From an uncultured Lachnospiraceae bacterium (GTDB taxonomy: Bacteria > Bacillota > Clostridia > Lachnospirales > Lachnospiraceae): a stretch of DNA of 64,000 bases. Shown here piece by piece: positions 20,247 through 30,281 of this stretch. Position numbers and translations under genes: made by a program. Below the pieces are notes generated by a model. The model had not been told where the DNA came from, ran no database searches, and worked only from the letters and a program-made list of their open reading frames with translations. Each line of letters opens with the position of its first letter. Position 1 is the stretch's first letter. The DNA lies in NCBI GenBank assembly GCA_905233955.1, contig CAJOFQ010000004.1:38417-102416 (forward strand). The letters run 5' to 3'.

Positions 20247-22041
20247 CAAAGAATTTTACAGTCAGGTATACAGGCATTCCCTTGCTCATGTTCTGGCCAA
20301 GGCAGTTCTGGAATTGTACGGCGCAGACAAGGTACAATATGCCATAGGACCGCAGATTTCTGATGGCTTTTATTATGATTTCCTTTTGCCTGTAAATCTT
20401 ACAAATGATGATTTCAAGCAAATTGAAGATAAGATGCGCGAGATATTGAAGCGCAAAGAGGATTGGACAGTAGAGGAGATTTCCAAGGCGGATGCCCTTG
20501 AGCTGTTTAAGGGACAGAAATTCAAACAGGAGATCATATCTGATCTGCCGGATGATGAGACTATCACTATATATCGTACAGGAGATGATTTTGTGGATTT
20601 GTGCAGAGGTCCCCATGTCTCTAATTCTCAGGAATTACTGGGAGCTGCCTTCCAGATCAAATCTGTTTCCGGCGCATACTGGCGCGGTGACGAGAATAGG
20701 GACCAGCTTCAGAGGATATATGTATATGCTTTCGAGAATAAAAAGGATTTAAAGGCTCACCTTCAGTTTATTAAGGAGGCAATGGAACGGGATCACAAGA
20801 AGCTTGGTCCTCAGATGGGGCTTTTTATGTTTGATGAAAGCGCGCCGGGGATGCCTTATTGGCTTCCCAGAGGCTGGAAGCTTTATAATGCCCTGTTGGA
20901 TTTTTGGAGGACTATTCATGAAAGACATGGATATCAGGAGATTTCAGGTCCTATAATCAACAATCGCTATCTGTGGAAGACTTCAGGACATTGGGCTCAC
21001 TATGTAGATAATATGTTCATAATCCCGGGACATGATGAAGAAGGTAATATGGACATCGAAACACAAGACACATATGCTGCCAAGCCTATGAATTGCCCTA
21101 ACGCTATCAATGTCTACAGAAACAGCCTGCGCTCATATCGGGAGCTGCCCTTTAGGATTTCCCAGGTGGATGTTATTCACCGCAAGGAAAAATCCGGAGA
21201 GTTGAACGGCCTGTTTCGTGTTCAGGCATTTCGACAGGATGACGCGCACACTCTTCTTACAGAGGAACAGATAGCGGATGAAATGGCCGATATCATGGAT
21301 ATAGCTGATGAGATATATGGTACCTTTGGACTTACCTATGAGGTAGAATTGTCCACCCGCCCGGATGACTTTATGGGAGATATTGAGGTCTGGAATGACG
21401 CGGAAGCGGCATTGAAGCGGATATTGGACAACCGTTTCGGTGAAGGCAATTATGAGGTCAATGAGGGGGATGGCGCATTTTATGGCCCTAAGATTGATAT
21501 AAAAATGCGGGATGCTTTGGGAAGAGAGTGGCAGACAGGCACCATACAATTGGATTTCCAGCTGCCATTGAACTTTGATCTTAAGTATGTGGCTGATGAT
21601 GGTACCCACAAGAGACCGGTCATGATTCACAGGGCTATTTTTGGTTCCTTTGAGAGATTTATAGGAATTCTTACAGAGAATTACAAAGGTCTGTTCCCCT
21701 TCTGGATGTGTCCTTATCAGGTGGGAATAGTGCCGATACTTCCTGAACACAATGATTATGCCATGAAGGTTAAGGAAGCTCTTACTCAGGCTGGCATAAG
21801 AGCGGAAGCAGATCTTGCTTACCGCAACATGAAGGAAAAAATAAAGGGATTCCATGGAATGAAGGATCCTTATATAGTTATTCTTGGAGATAAGGAGATA
21901 GCTGATAACAGTGTATCTGTAACTATCCGCGGCAACAAAAAAATGAACGGTGTTCCACTGGATAGATTTATCGAGATTTGTAAAAAAATGAACAGTGAGC
22001 ATATGCAGACTCTCATTGAAAGCCAAGAGGCTTTGGGATAA
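20239..22041 (+). CDS. thrS: Threonyl-tRNA synthetase lacking the N-terminal TGS domain
   Basis: Start [21 protein letters not shown] at 20239; editing motif HSLAH, class II catalytic motifs ([33 protein letters not shown]). Confidence 0.95.
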   Translation: MDNKEFYSQVYRHSLAHVLAKAVLELYGADKVQYAIGPQISDGFYYDFLLPVNLTNDDFKQIEDKMREILKRKEDWTVEEISKADALELFKGQKFKQEIISDLPDDETITIYRTGDDFVDLCRGPHVSNSQELLGAAFQIKSVSGAYWRGDENRDQLQRIYVYAFENKKDLKAHLQFIKEAMERDHKKLGPQMGLFMFDESAPGMPYWLPRGWKLYNALLDFWRTIHERHGYQEISGPIINNRYLWKTSGHWAHYVDNMFIIPGHDEEGNMDIETQDTYAAKPMNCPNAINVYRNSLRSYRELPFRISQVDVIHRKEKSGELNGLFRVQAFRQDDAHTLLTEEQIADEMADIMDIADEIYGTFGLTYEVELSTRPDDFMGDIEVWNDAEAALKRILDNRFGEGNYEVNEGDGAFYGPKIDIKMRDALGREWQTGTIQLDFQLPLNFDLKYVADDGTHKRPVMIHRAIFGSFERFIGILTENYKGLFPFWMCPYQVGIVPILPEHNDYAMKVKEALTQAGIRAEADLAYRNMKEKIKGFHGMKDPYIVILGDKEIADNSVSVTIRGNKKMNGVPLDRFIEICKKMNSEHMQTLIESQEALG

Positions 22042-22865
22042 TGGTTGTTGACTCTGTATGTTTTGGCAGTAAGGCAGATGGGAAGGCCGTAAGAGGCAGG
22101 ATCTTCATCCCGGAGAACGGCAGCAGTATTCATCCAGCAGTGATAATATGTCACGGTTTCAGTATAAATTACATGAAGCTTTTGCATTATGGCGAAGAGA
22201 TGTGCAATGATGGTATATGCAGTGTAATGTTTGATTTCTGCGGTGGAGGCAATGAAGGTTCAAGTGATGGTTCCACCCTTGAGATGTCTGTTGTTACAGA
22301 GCAGGAAGATTTGTCGCTGGTTTTAAATGCTGTTATGTCGTATGATTATGTCGATAAGGACAATATCTTTCTCCTGGGAGAAAGTCAGGGCGGTTTTGTT
22401 GCTGCAATGATAGGATTAAAGAGGATCCGTGATATAGCAGGCCTTATTCTCTGGTATCCGGCATTTGCCATTCCTGATTATGTAAGGGATATGTGCAGGG
22501 AGGGAATACCTGAGGAATATGAGGTGTTTGGCACCAGAATAGGCAGAATTTACGCCGAGGATGCAATGAATCTGCATCCCTACGATGATATTCATAAATT
22601 CAAAAAACCTGTCTTAATTATTCATGGACAGCAAGATGATGTTATACCTGTATCCTATTCCCAAAGGGCAGCGGAGTGCTATCCTGATGTGGAATATACG
22701 GTAATCAAAAATGCCGGACATGGTTTTGAAGGGGATGACAGTGTTTACGCCAGGAAGCTTACAAGCGATTTTATCTTCAGGAAAGCTTCCCAAAATGACA
22801 AATATAATGGGTTATCGCTCATACAAAAAATCATGGCTTTCTTTGGCAGGGGACATAAGGGATGA
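22041..22865 (+). CDS. Alpha/beta hydrolase (dienelactone hydrolase/esterase-like)
   Basis: VIICHGFS, GESQGG nucleophile elbow, HGQQDDVIPV, NAGHGFEG. Confidence 0.9.
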   Translation: MVVDSVCFGSKADGKAVRGRIFIPENGSSIHPAVIICHGFSINYMKLLHYGEEMCNDGICSVMFDFCGGGNEGSSDGSTLEMSVVTEQEDLSLVLNAVMSYDYVDKDNIFLLGESQGGFVAAMIGLKRIRDIAGLILWYPAFAIPDYVRDMCREGIPEEYEVFGTRIGRIYAEDAMNLHPYDDIHKFKKPVLIIHGQQDDVIPVSYSQRAAECYPDVEYTVIKNAGHGFEGDDSVYARKLTSDFIFRKASQNDKYNGLSLIQKIMAFFGRGHKG

Positions 22866-22907
22866 CAAAGGAGTTACGCCATTACACATTCTTATAAGGT
22901 GGGAAAT

Positions 22908-23099
22908 ATGGATAACAGCTATTTTGTGGCGGAAATAATGAAGGGAAGGCGTAGAAAAGCGTTACTTATCGAACTTGAAGGACGGGAAACTATTGAAGAG
23001 GTAGTTAAGCGTAATTATGGGGAAGATACCGTGGTAGTTCAATACAGAGTACCTACCATGGAAGAGATGATTCTTATGAAGCGGGGGATGATAACTTGA
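22908..23099 (+). CDS. Small hypothetical protein coupled to the GGDEF/EAL gene
   Basis: MDNSYFVAEIMKGRRRKALLIELEGRETIEEVVKRNYG...; stop overlaps next TTG start (TTGA); ORF track start 22899. Confidence 0.55.
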   Translation: MDNSYFVAEIMKGRRRKALLIELEGRETIEEVVKRNYGEDTVVVQYRVPTMEEMILMKRGMIT

Positions 23100-26000
23100 G
23101 AAAAAAAGATCCTATGACGGGTCTTATGACTAAGGATGCTTTTATCGAAAGCGCCAGGCTGCGCCTTGAGTCCGGGGAGGTCTGTGCTGATGATTTATCC
23201 TGTGTCTACTTTGATATTAAGGCCTTTAAGCTTTTTTATGCAAGGAATAATTTTGATAGAGGGTATGAGTGCTTGTCATCAATTGGACATATGATCGAGG
23301 ATGTCTTTAAGGGGGATGATATCTGCAGATCGTCTAATGATCACTTTATAGTGCTTACAAGCCGCGAAGGGCTTTCCCAGCGCGTTCTTTTGGTGCAGGA
23401 AAAGGTTCATAACGAATGGAAGCATACAGGTCTTGAGCTGACAGCCGGAAGCTATGAGCTTAAAGACGGATATACTGATATGGCGACTGTGTGCAGTAAT
23501 GCCAAAATGGCATGCAAGAGCGCTGAAAAAAATGGTGATGGTTTCTCCGTATATGATGGTGCTCTTGAAAGGTCCATACGGTTAAAACAATATGTGATAC
23601 ATCACTTTGATGAAGCGATAGATTGTGGTCATATCATAGTCTATTATCAGCCGATCATGCATGTTTTAAAACAGCGGTTATGCGGTTATGAAGCCCTTGC
23701 AAGGTGGAATTCACCCGAGTATGGAATCCTTATGCCTGAAGATTTTCTGGACACCCTGAAGGAGGCTAAACAGGTTCATCGTCTGGATGCATACATGATC
23801 AGAATGGTTTGCAAGGATCTAAGGCTTTCTACTGACGAGGGGCTTTCTGTGGTTCCGGTATCGCTGAATCTTTCCAGACAGGATTTTGTCATGTCGGATA
23901 TGCTGGAGGTTGTAAAGCGCGCAACAGATGAATTTGGAATAGATAAGCAATATCTCCGTTTTGAGCTTTCAGAAGGAATGCTCTCTGAGGACAGGGAGGA
24001 TATGCTGTCTGAGATGCGTCGCTTCCGCAAGGCAGGATACATGCTTGGGATGGATGATTTTGGTGGAAAGGCATCTTCACTTCATATTCTCAAGGATATG
24101 CCTTTTGATTCATTAAAGATTGACAGCAGCTTCGTTAAGGGAACAGATGACCCGATCAGATCCAGGATCATATTGAAGAATATGATGAATATGGCCAAGG
24201 AATTGGGCATAGAGACCATGATGAGCGGCATAGATGATGAAAGCATAGTAGATTTCATCAAGCAGATAGGCTGTGAAAAATTCCAGGGCAATCTGTATGG
24301 AAGCCCCATGACTCTCGACAAGGATAAGCATATTAGCCTGGATCCTGAAAATGATTTTGAAAGGGATTATTATGATGCTATAGGACGGGTTAATATCCTT
24401 TCTCAAACACCCCTCAAGACAGGGTGGTCTCATCAGGAAGAGGATGCTGCTATTTTAAATCTGCTTCCTCTTGCAATTATGGAATTTGACAGGAAATCAT
24501 TTAATTTTCTCATGTCAAATGACAATTTCAAGTCAATTTTTTCGTCATTTGGAATGGATGGCGACGACGATCCGCAAAGTATATTTAATAACACAAGACT
24601 TACCATGTCCACACAGTTCAGGTCTTTGGCGGAGCGCTGTATTTATACGGGCACTGAATGTGTTCAGGATTTTGTGACGGATGCGGGCTATCACAGGTTA
24701 GTAATGCGCTGTGTATCCTACAATGGTGAAAATGACAGCGGAGCTGTTCTAGCTATTGTCGAGCGAATGTCTGAGGATGATCCTAACGAACGCGCGTCAA
24801 AAATGGACAACGCCATGCGATTCTTGTATTCACTTTATTCCAGGGTGGATTTAATAAGCGCGGATGGCAGCTCTATGGATAATATCTATATAGATACATC
24901 CAGATATAATAATCCGATATTAGGCAGAGATGCTAATGAGACAATTTTAAAATTCACTCAACAGAATATCTATGTTGAGGATATGCAAAAATGTCTCGAT
25001 TTTCTGAATCTTAATACCATGGAAGACCGCCTTGCGGATGTAGGCGGCAGATATATGGTGGATTATTTCAGAACCAGGGATGCAAAGGGCAACTACGACT
25101 GGCTGATGTACATGATAGTGCCGGTTGTGTCAGATAAAAAGACAATTTATGTATTGTGCTCAAGAGGTATTGATGCTGAGAGAATGCGCAGGTTGCCTGA
25201 GATTTCCCAGAGTGGCGCTGAGTATTATGATATGCCGAGCAATCCTGTATATCTCATTCTTGCCAGCAGTGCTTTTACCAGGATGCTGGAGTACGGTTCA
25301 TTTGATGAATTTTTGCGTAATTCATTCTTTGTAGAGGGAGATCTTACTTCTAATCTTATTTTAAGCCTGCATTTAGGCAAGCAGCAGGTTATGGACGATT
25401 CCAACATGGGGCATATGGGCATACCCTACGATGAAGTGATAAGGGAGATGATCACAGGTTCCGCAGTAGAATCCGACAAAGATAAGGTCAAGCCCTTCTT
25501 TGACAGAGACAGGTTATTGTCAGCTTATAAGGATGGACAGATAAGTTCTAATATTGAGTATCTCAGACTGCCTGACAGCGGAAGTGAGCATCCCAGATAT
25601 ATGAATGCCAGCTATCAGATACGGGAGGCATCTGACGGGCATATTCATATCTATATTTTGACCTTTGATGTGGATGATTACAGACGGACTAATGAGACCA
25701 TTCACAGGCTGGCTGAGAGGGATACTTTAACAGGGCTTTATAACCGCAGCACATCAGGAGCGATGTTCGATGGAATTCTTAATGATGAAACCACCGAAAC
25801 GGCTGCACTTATTATTCTTGACCTGGATAATTTCAAACAGATCAACGACAGGTACGGCCATGATTGCGGCGATAAGATATTAAAGGATGCTTCGTCCAGA
25901 ATGTCCGAGCTGTTTGACAGATTCGGATATGTGGCAAGAATAGGCGGAGATGAGTTTTTAGCAGTAGTAAAGAATCTTTCCGGTGAATATATTGATGAGA

Positions 26001-26647
26001 TTCTGCAGGGCTTTACCAATGAGACAAAGCTTGTAGACTACCACGGTAAATCTATAGTTTATACCATGTCAATAGGTTATGCTCTGTTTCCGGGGCATGG
26101 AGAAGAATACAATACTTTGTATCAGAGGGCTGATATGGCTCTTTACGCTGTCAAGATGCATGGACGCAATTCCTACAGATGCTTTGCCGAGGGTATGGAG
26201 AATCTGAACCGCTCCCAGCTTGGCTTTAATAAGAACTCTATATCAGAAGAAATGCCGGGAGGCTTTTTGGTATACAGAAACAACGATAACCTGGACATTG
26301 TTTTTGCCAATCAGCGGCTTATCAACATTTTTGGGTGCAGGACAATGGAGGAATTCAGGCTCTTTACAGGAAACAGTTTCAGAGGCTGTGTCTATGAAGA
26401 GGACTGGAAATTTATCCAGGAATGCATAGACCGTCAGGTCAATGAGTATGACGGCTACGATTATGTTCAATACAGAGCCAGGACAAAAGACGGCAAGATA
26501 AAATATATCGAAGACTATGGCAGATTATACCATGCAGAGAACGGTGAAGAGCTGTTTTATGTATTTATGCTGGATCTGGAGGAGAAGGAACGGAATTACG
26601 GTCATGTCATAGAACAATTTGGAATGATCCGATCCAAGGGTTTATGA
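23096..26647 (+). CDS. Multidomain c-di-GMP signalling protein: degenerate GGDEF - EAL - linker/PAS-like - GGDEF - PAS
   Basis: N-terminal DPMTGLMTKDAF...SSNDHF (degenerate); CGYEALARW...LNLSRQDF...FELSEGM...MDDFGG...LKID; RDTLTGLYNRST...ARIGGDEFLAVV; C-terminal PAS-like segment. Confidence 0.9.
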   Translation: MRKKDPMTGLMTKDAFIESARLRLESGEVCADDLSCVYFDIKAFKLFYARNNFDRGYECLSSIGHMIEDVFKGDDICRSSNDHFIVLTSREGLSQRVLLVQEKVHNEWKHTGLELTAGSYELKDGYTDMATVCSNAKMACKSAEKNGDGFSVYDGALERSIRLKQYVIHHFDEAIDCGHIIVYYQPIMHVLKQRLCGYEALARWNSPEYGILMPEDFLDTLKEAKQVHRLDAYMIRMVCKDLRLSTDEGLSVVPVSLNLSRQDFVMSDMLEVVKRATDEFGIDKQYLRFELSEGMLSEDREDMLSEMRRFRKAGYMLGMDDFGGKASSLHILKDMPFDSLKIDSSFVKGTDDPIRSRIILKNMMNMAKELGIETMMSGIDDESIVDFIKQIGCEKFQGNLYGSPMTLDKDKHISLDPENDFERDYYDAIGRVNILSQTPLKTGWSHQEEDAAILNLLPLAIMEFDRKSFNFLMSNDNFKSIFSSFGMDGDDDPQSIFNNTRLTMSTQFRSLAERCIYTGTECVQDFVTDAGYHRLVMRCVSYNGENDSGAVLAIVERMSEDDPNERASKMDNAMRFLYSLYSRVDLISADGSSMDNIYIDTSRYNNPILGRDANETILKFTQQNIYVEDMQKCLDFLNLNTMEDRLADVGGRYMVDYFRTRDAKGNYDWLMYMIVPVVSDKKTIYVLCSRGIDAERMRRLPEISQSGAEYYDMPSNPVYLILASSAFTRMLEYGSFDEFLRNSFFVEGDLTSNLILSLHLGKQQVMDDSNMGHMGIPYDEVIREMITGSAVESDKDKVKPFFDRDRLLSAYKDGQISSNIEYLRLPDSGSEHPRYMNASYQIREASDGHIHIYILTFDVDDYRRTNETIHRLAERDTLTGLYNRSTSGAMFDGILNDETTETAALIILDLDNFKQINDRYGHDCGDKILKDASSRMSELFDRFGYVARIGGDEFLAVVKNLSGEYIDEILQGFTNETKLVDYHGKSIVYTMSIGYALFPGHGEEYNTLYQRADMALYAVKMHGRNSYRCFAEGMENLNRSQLGFNKNSISEEMPGGFLVYRNNDNLDIVFANQRLINIFGCRTMEEFRLFTGNSFRGCVYEEDWKFIQECIDRQVNEYDGYDYVQYRARTKDGKIKYIEDYGRLYHAENGEELFYVFMLDLEEKERNYGHVIEQFGMIRSKGL

Positions 26648-27931
26648 GGTTATACTGTTAATCTGCTCAAAGAATCCGGGGAATGATATGTTAACGCAGT
26701 CACTGTTATCAAGTGTTGTGACCCCTTCTGCTCCAAGGGCTGCTATGGCAAAGGACATAGCTATTCTATGATCCGAAGCGGTGCGAATAAGGCCGCCTCT
26801 AAGGGGCTTTCCGCCGTGTATGATCATTCCATCATCACATGGAGTTACATCAGCACCCATATTTGTAAGGTTGTCGGTAATAAGGCTTATACGATCGGAC
26901 TCTTTTACTTTTAATTCTGATGCATCGCGGATAGTGGTCGTTCCTTCTGCGAAGGCTGACAGAACCGCTATTACAGGCAGCTCATCAATAAGTGCAGGGA
27001 TAATGTCCCCTGAAATTACAGTTCCATGTAGATTTGAATGGCTTACAGTAATATCAGCCGTCTCTTCACCTGATACAAGGCGTTTGTTTTCTATGGTGAG
27101 ATTGGCGCCCATTTCCTTGAGAACGGTTATTATTCCGGCACGGGTAGGATTGATATTGACATTTTGGATTGTAAGCTGGCCATGGGGAACTAACAAACCT
27201 GCTGCTATAAAATAGGCAGCAGAGGATATGTCTCCCGGTATATGAATGTCGGAAGCGTTTAACATATTTCCCGGGTGCAGGGTTACAGTATTGCCATCGG
27301 TTGTAATGTCCGCCCCCAGTGCTTTTAACATTCTTTCTGAATGATCTCTCGATAGTGAGGGTTCAACAACTGTGGTATCGCCATTGGCATACAGTCCTGC
27401 GAATAGGATACATGATTTAACCTGGGCTGAAGCCACAGGTGAATTCCATGTAATTCCATTAAGCTCTTTGCCGCCATCTATGATAAGAGGTGCGCAATTA
27501 TTGTCATTTTCTGAATGAATACCGGCGCCCATTTTGGTCAGAGGATCAATTATCCTCTTCATGGGGCGCTTTTGGATAGAGGCGTCTCCGCTGATAACTG
27601 ATGAGAAGGGCATCGCTGATAGTATCCCCGACAGGAGCCGAAGCGTTGTACCGCTGTTTTTTACATCGAGAGTTCCATTGGGCGCACAAAGACCATTAAG
27701 GCCTTTTCCGTGGATAATCACATTTTCTGCTTCTTTTTCGATTTTAATCCCCATCTGCCTGAAGCAATCTATAGTCGCCGCACAGTCAGCACCGTCTAAA
27801 AAACCGCTAAGACGGGTCTGACCCTTGGATATGGCACCTAACATTACGCCACGGTGAGATATGGATTTGTCTCCGGGTACAGTGATGACTCCATTTATGT
27901 TACTTTTCTTTAATATGTCTATGGTATTCAT
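26642..27931 (-). CDS. aroA: 3-phosphoshikimate 1-carboxyvinyltransferase (EPSP synthase)
   Basis: VPGDKSISHRGVMLGAI; NSGTTLRLLSG; RDHSERMLKALGA; KVKESDRIS. Confidence 0.96.
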   Translation of the reverse strand: MNTIDILKKSNINGVITVPGDKSISHRGVMLGAISKGQTRLSGFLDGADCAATIDCFRQMGIKIEKEAENVIIHGKGLNGLCAPNGTLDVKNSGTTLRLLSGILSAMPFSSVISGDASIQKRPMKRIIDPLTKMGAGIHSENDNNCAPLIIDGGKELNGITWNSPVASAQVKSCILFAGLYANGDTTVVEPSLSRDHSERMLKALGADITTDGNTVTLHPGNMLNASDIHIPGDISSAAYFIAAGLLVPHGQLTIQNVNINPTRAGIITVLKEMGANLTIENKRLVSGEETADITVSHSNLHGTVISGDIIPALIDELPVIAVLSAFAEGTTTIRDASELKVKESDRISLITDNLTNMGADVTPCDDGMIIHGGKPLRGGLIRTASDHRIAMSFAIAALGAEGVTTLDNSDCVNISFPGFFEQINSITS

Positions 27932-27937
27932 AATATT

Positions 27938-29032
27938 TCAGCTTCGATGATGTACTCTGTAACCTCTTTTTTCCAGCAATTCAGTTGCCTCAGTTCTGGA
28001 ATTGTTATCATACAGTTCGAGGTGCAAAACTCCATCTTCAAATTCCCTGTTATGTATGATACCAATGTTTTTGATGCTTATATTGGCAAGTGCCAGGGTA
28101 GTGGCAACAGAGGCTATCTGGCCTGCCTCATCCTCCAGATCCAGGAAGAAATCATAGGTCTGGGGAAGAATTGATCCCTTGGGTATGGGCATTGAATCCC
28201 GATAGTCCTTGGATTCCTGGAAAAATGAATTTAACTTATCGGGATCCCCGTCATTGATAAGTTTTTTGGCAAATCTTAGGGTATCTTCGTAGGAACTAAG
28301 CGTAGCAAGCAATTCATCCTTGTTATCCATGCATATATTCTGCCACATTACCGGTGATGAGGAAGCTATACGGGTTATGTCCTTGAAGCCGCCTGCTGCT
28401 ATGGTTCTCATAAACCCATCATCAGTGTCGCAGTCATGTACATATTTGACCAATGATGCGGCAATAATATGAGGCAGATGACTTATGGCTGCCGTGGCAT
28501 GATCGTGGAGCTTTGGGGAGGCTTTTAATGTGATTGCTCCCAGAGATGAGATAAAGCCGGCAAATTCTTTAAAGCGCTTCGGATCGATCTCGTCATTTTC
28601 CGTAAGAATATAGTAGGCGTTCTCCAGCAGCATAGCCAAAGAGTTACTGTATCCGTCCTTTTCAGAGCCTGTCATAGGGTGTCCGCCTATGAATTGTGAC
28701 GACAGACCCAGCATTTTGGCCTTGCTTTCAATCCCACCCTTAACACTGCCAATATCAGTAATAAGAGTTGTCTTGGGAACGATGGGGGCCAGCTTGCATA
28801 AATACTCAATATTGTTTCCAACAGGAGCGCACAGGAAAATAATATCGCTTTTGGCAAGTTCTTCTAATGGAAGAAAATCCCTGTTTGAGATGACTTCGTC
28901 ATTAAAAGCATCCTGCAGAGTCGAAGCATGGGAGGCATGTCCATATAGCTTTATTTCAGGATGATATTTTTTGATGGCCTTTGCAATGCTGCCGCCTATT
29001 AGTCCTAACCCGATAAAGCTGATGCTCGTCAT
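27938..29032 (-). CDS. tyrA: Prephenate dehydrogenase with C-terminal ACT domain
   Basis: FIGLGLIGGSIAKAIKK; DIGSVKGGI; GGHPMTGSEKDGY; AISHLPH; ACT-like C-terminus. Confidence 0.95.
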   Translation of the reverse strand: MTSISFIGLGLIGGSIAKAIKKYHPEIKLYGHASHASTLQDAFNDEVISNRDFLPLEELAKSDIIFLCAPVGNNIEYLCKLAPIVPKTTLITDIGSVKGGIESKAKMLGLSSQFIGGHPMTGSEKDGYSNSLAMLLENAYYILTENDEIDPKRFKEFAGFISSLGAITLKASPKLHDHATAAISHLPHIIAASLVKYVHDCDTDDGFMRTIAAGGFKDITRIASSSPVMWQNICMDNKDELLATLSSYEDTLRFAKKLINDGDPDKLNSFFQESKDYRDSMPIPKGSILPQTYDFFLDLEDEAGQIASVATTLALANISIKNIGIIHNREFEDGVLHLELYDNNSRTEATELLEKRGYRVHHRS

Positions 29033-29043
29033 TGTTAAGCTCC

Positions 29044-30057
29044 TTAAATATTTCGGCCTGCAAGAGATATAAAGGGCTTAAGCTCCTGCATGGTGTTATC
29101 AAACTGTTCAAATGTCAAAGACTGCGGACCGTCAGAAAGTGCATGCTCGGGATCGTTGTGAACCTCTATCATAACACCGTCGGCTCCGCAGGCAATGGCA
29201 GCTTTCGCTAATGGCGCTACATAGGACCTTACGCCTGTAGCGTGTGATGGATCTACTATAACTGGCAGGTGGGTTCTTTCCTTTAGAACCGGAACCGCCG
29301 CAAGATCCAGTGTGTTGCGGGTTGCAGTCTCAAAGGTTCGTATACCCCTCTCACAAAGGGCGATCTTAGTATTTCCTTCGGACATAATGTATTCTGCAGC
29401 ATTCAACCATTCATCAATGGTTGCGCTCATCCCGCGCTTCAGCAATACAGGCAGGGAGGACTTGCCAACCTCCTTAAGAAGCTCGAAATTCTGCATGTTA
29501 CGGGCTCCAACCTGAAGCATGTCAACATAGCGGACCGCTGCCTCAATTGCATGGGCACTGGTTACCTCACATATTGTTGCAAGACCTGTCTCATCCGAGG
29601 CCGCCTTAAGGTAACGCAGTCCTTCTTCCTCAAGTCCCTGGAAGGAATAGGGCGAAGTCCTGGGCTTGTATGCGCCGCCGCGCAGTATAGTTGCACCGGA
29701 GGCCTTGACACTTTTGGCAATTACCATCATCTGTTCTTCGGATTCAACTGCACATGGACCTGCCATAATGGTTATATTGTCGGGACCGATATGTGTGTTC
29801 TTTACAGCAAAACCGGATGCTTCGGGATGGAATTTGCGATTAGCCAGCTTATAGCTTTCTGTAACCGGAATTACACGGTCGATATAAGGAGATGCCTTAA
29901 GTCTGTCAATATCCAGGCGGGATTTGTCTCCGACTACGCCAACAATAGTAACCTCAGTACCCTTCGAAACATGAGTCTGAAGTCCTTCCTTTTCAATGTT
30001 TGCAACAACTGCTGACAGGCCGCTGTCGCCGGTGTTAGGTTTTAATACCAGAATCAT
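29044..30057 (-). CDS. aroF: 3-deoxy-7-phosphoheptulonate synthase (DAHP synthase, ferredoxin-like N-domain)
   Basis: IMAGPCAVESEEQM; LRGGAYKPRTSPYSFQGL; ARNMQNFELLKEVGK; VDPSHATGVRSYV. Confidence 0.95.
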   Translation of the reverse strand: MILVLKPNTGDSGLSAVVANIEKEGLQTHVSKGTEVTIVGVVGDKSRLDIDRLKASPYIDRVIPVTESYKLANRKFHPEASGFAVKNTHIGPDNITIMAGPCAVESEEQMMVIAKSVKASGATILRGGAYKPRTSPYSFQGLEEEGLRYLKAASDETGLATICEVTSAHAIEAAVRYVDMLQVGARNMQNFELLKEVGKSSLPVLLKRGMSATIDEWLNAAEYIMSEGNTKIALCERGIRTFETATRNTLDLAAVPVLKERTHLPVIVDPSHATGVRSYVAPLAKAAIACGADGVMIEVHNDPEHALSDGPQSLTFEQFDNTMQELKPFISLAGRNI

Positions 30058-30203
30058 GCCCTTTCGTGCCTCCTTTTAACTTTGATTGCAATTTGTATAA
30101 TTTGATATGATAGCCATTTTTGAGGCTTTTGTAAAGTTATAGACCCAGTTAGTGAATAATTATCATGTATGGCAACCTTGTTTTTAATGGGGAGATATTG
30201 TAT

Positions 30204-30247
30204 TATGAGATGGTGCGTTGTCTTGAATTGAATATGAGATGGCGCGT
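30204..30247. repeat. Pair of 15-bp direct repeats TATGAGATGG(T/C)GCGT
   Basis: Copies at 30204-30218 and 30233-30247, upstream of the EF-G paralogue. Confidence 0.6.
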
Positions 30248-30281
30248 ACGGTAACTACTGTTTCATATAGGGGGATTGTTT

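Noticed and set aside
21133-22026. 297-aa minus-strand ORF
   Set aside because: Fully antisense to thrS, no recognisable domain; shadow ORF
26781-27215. 144-aa plus-strand ORF opposite aroA
   Set aside because: Shadow ORF of well-supported aroA
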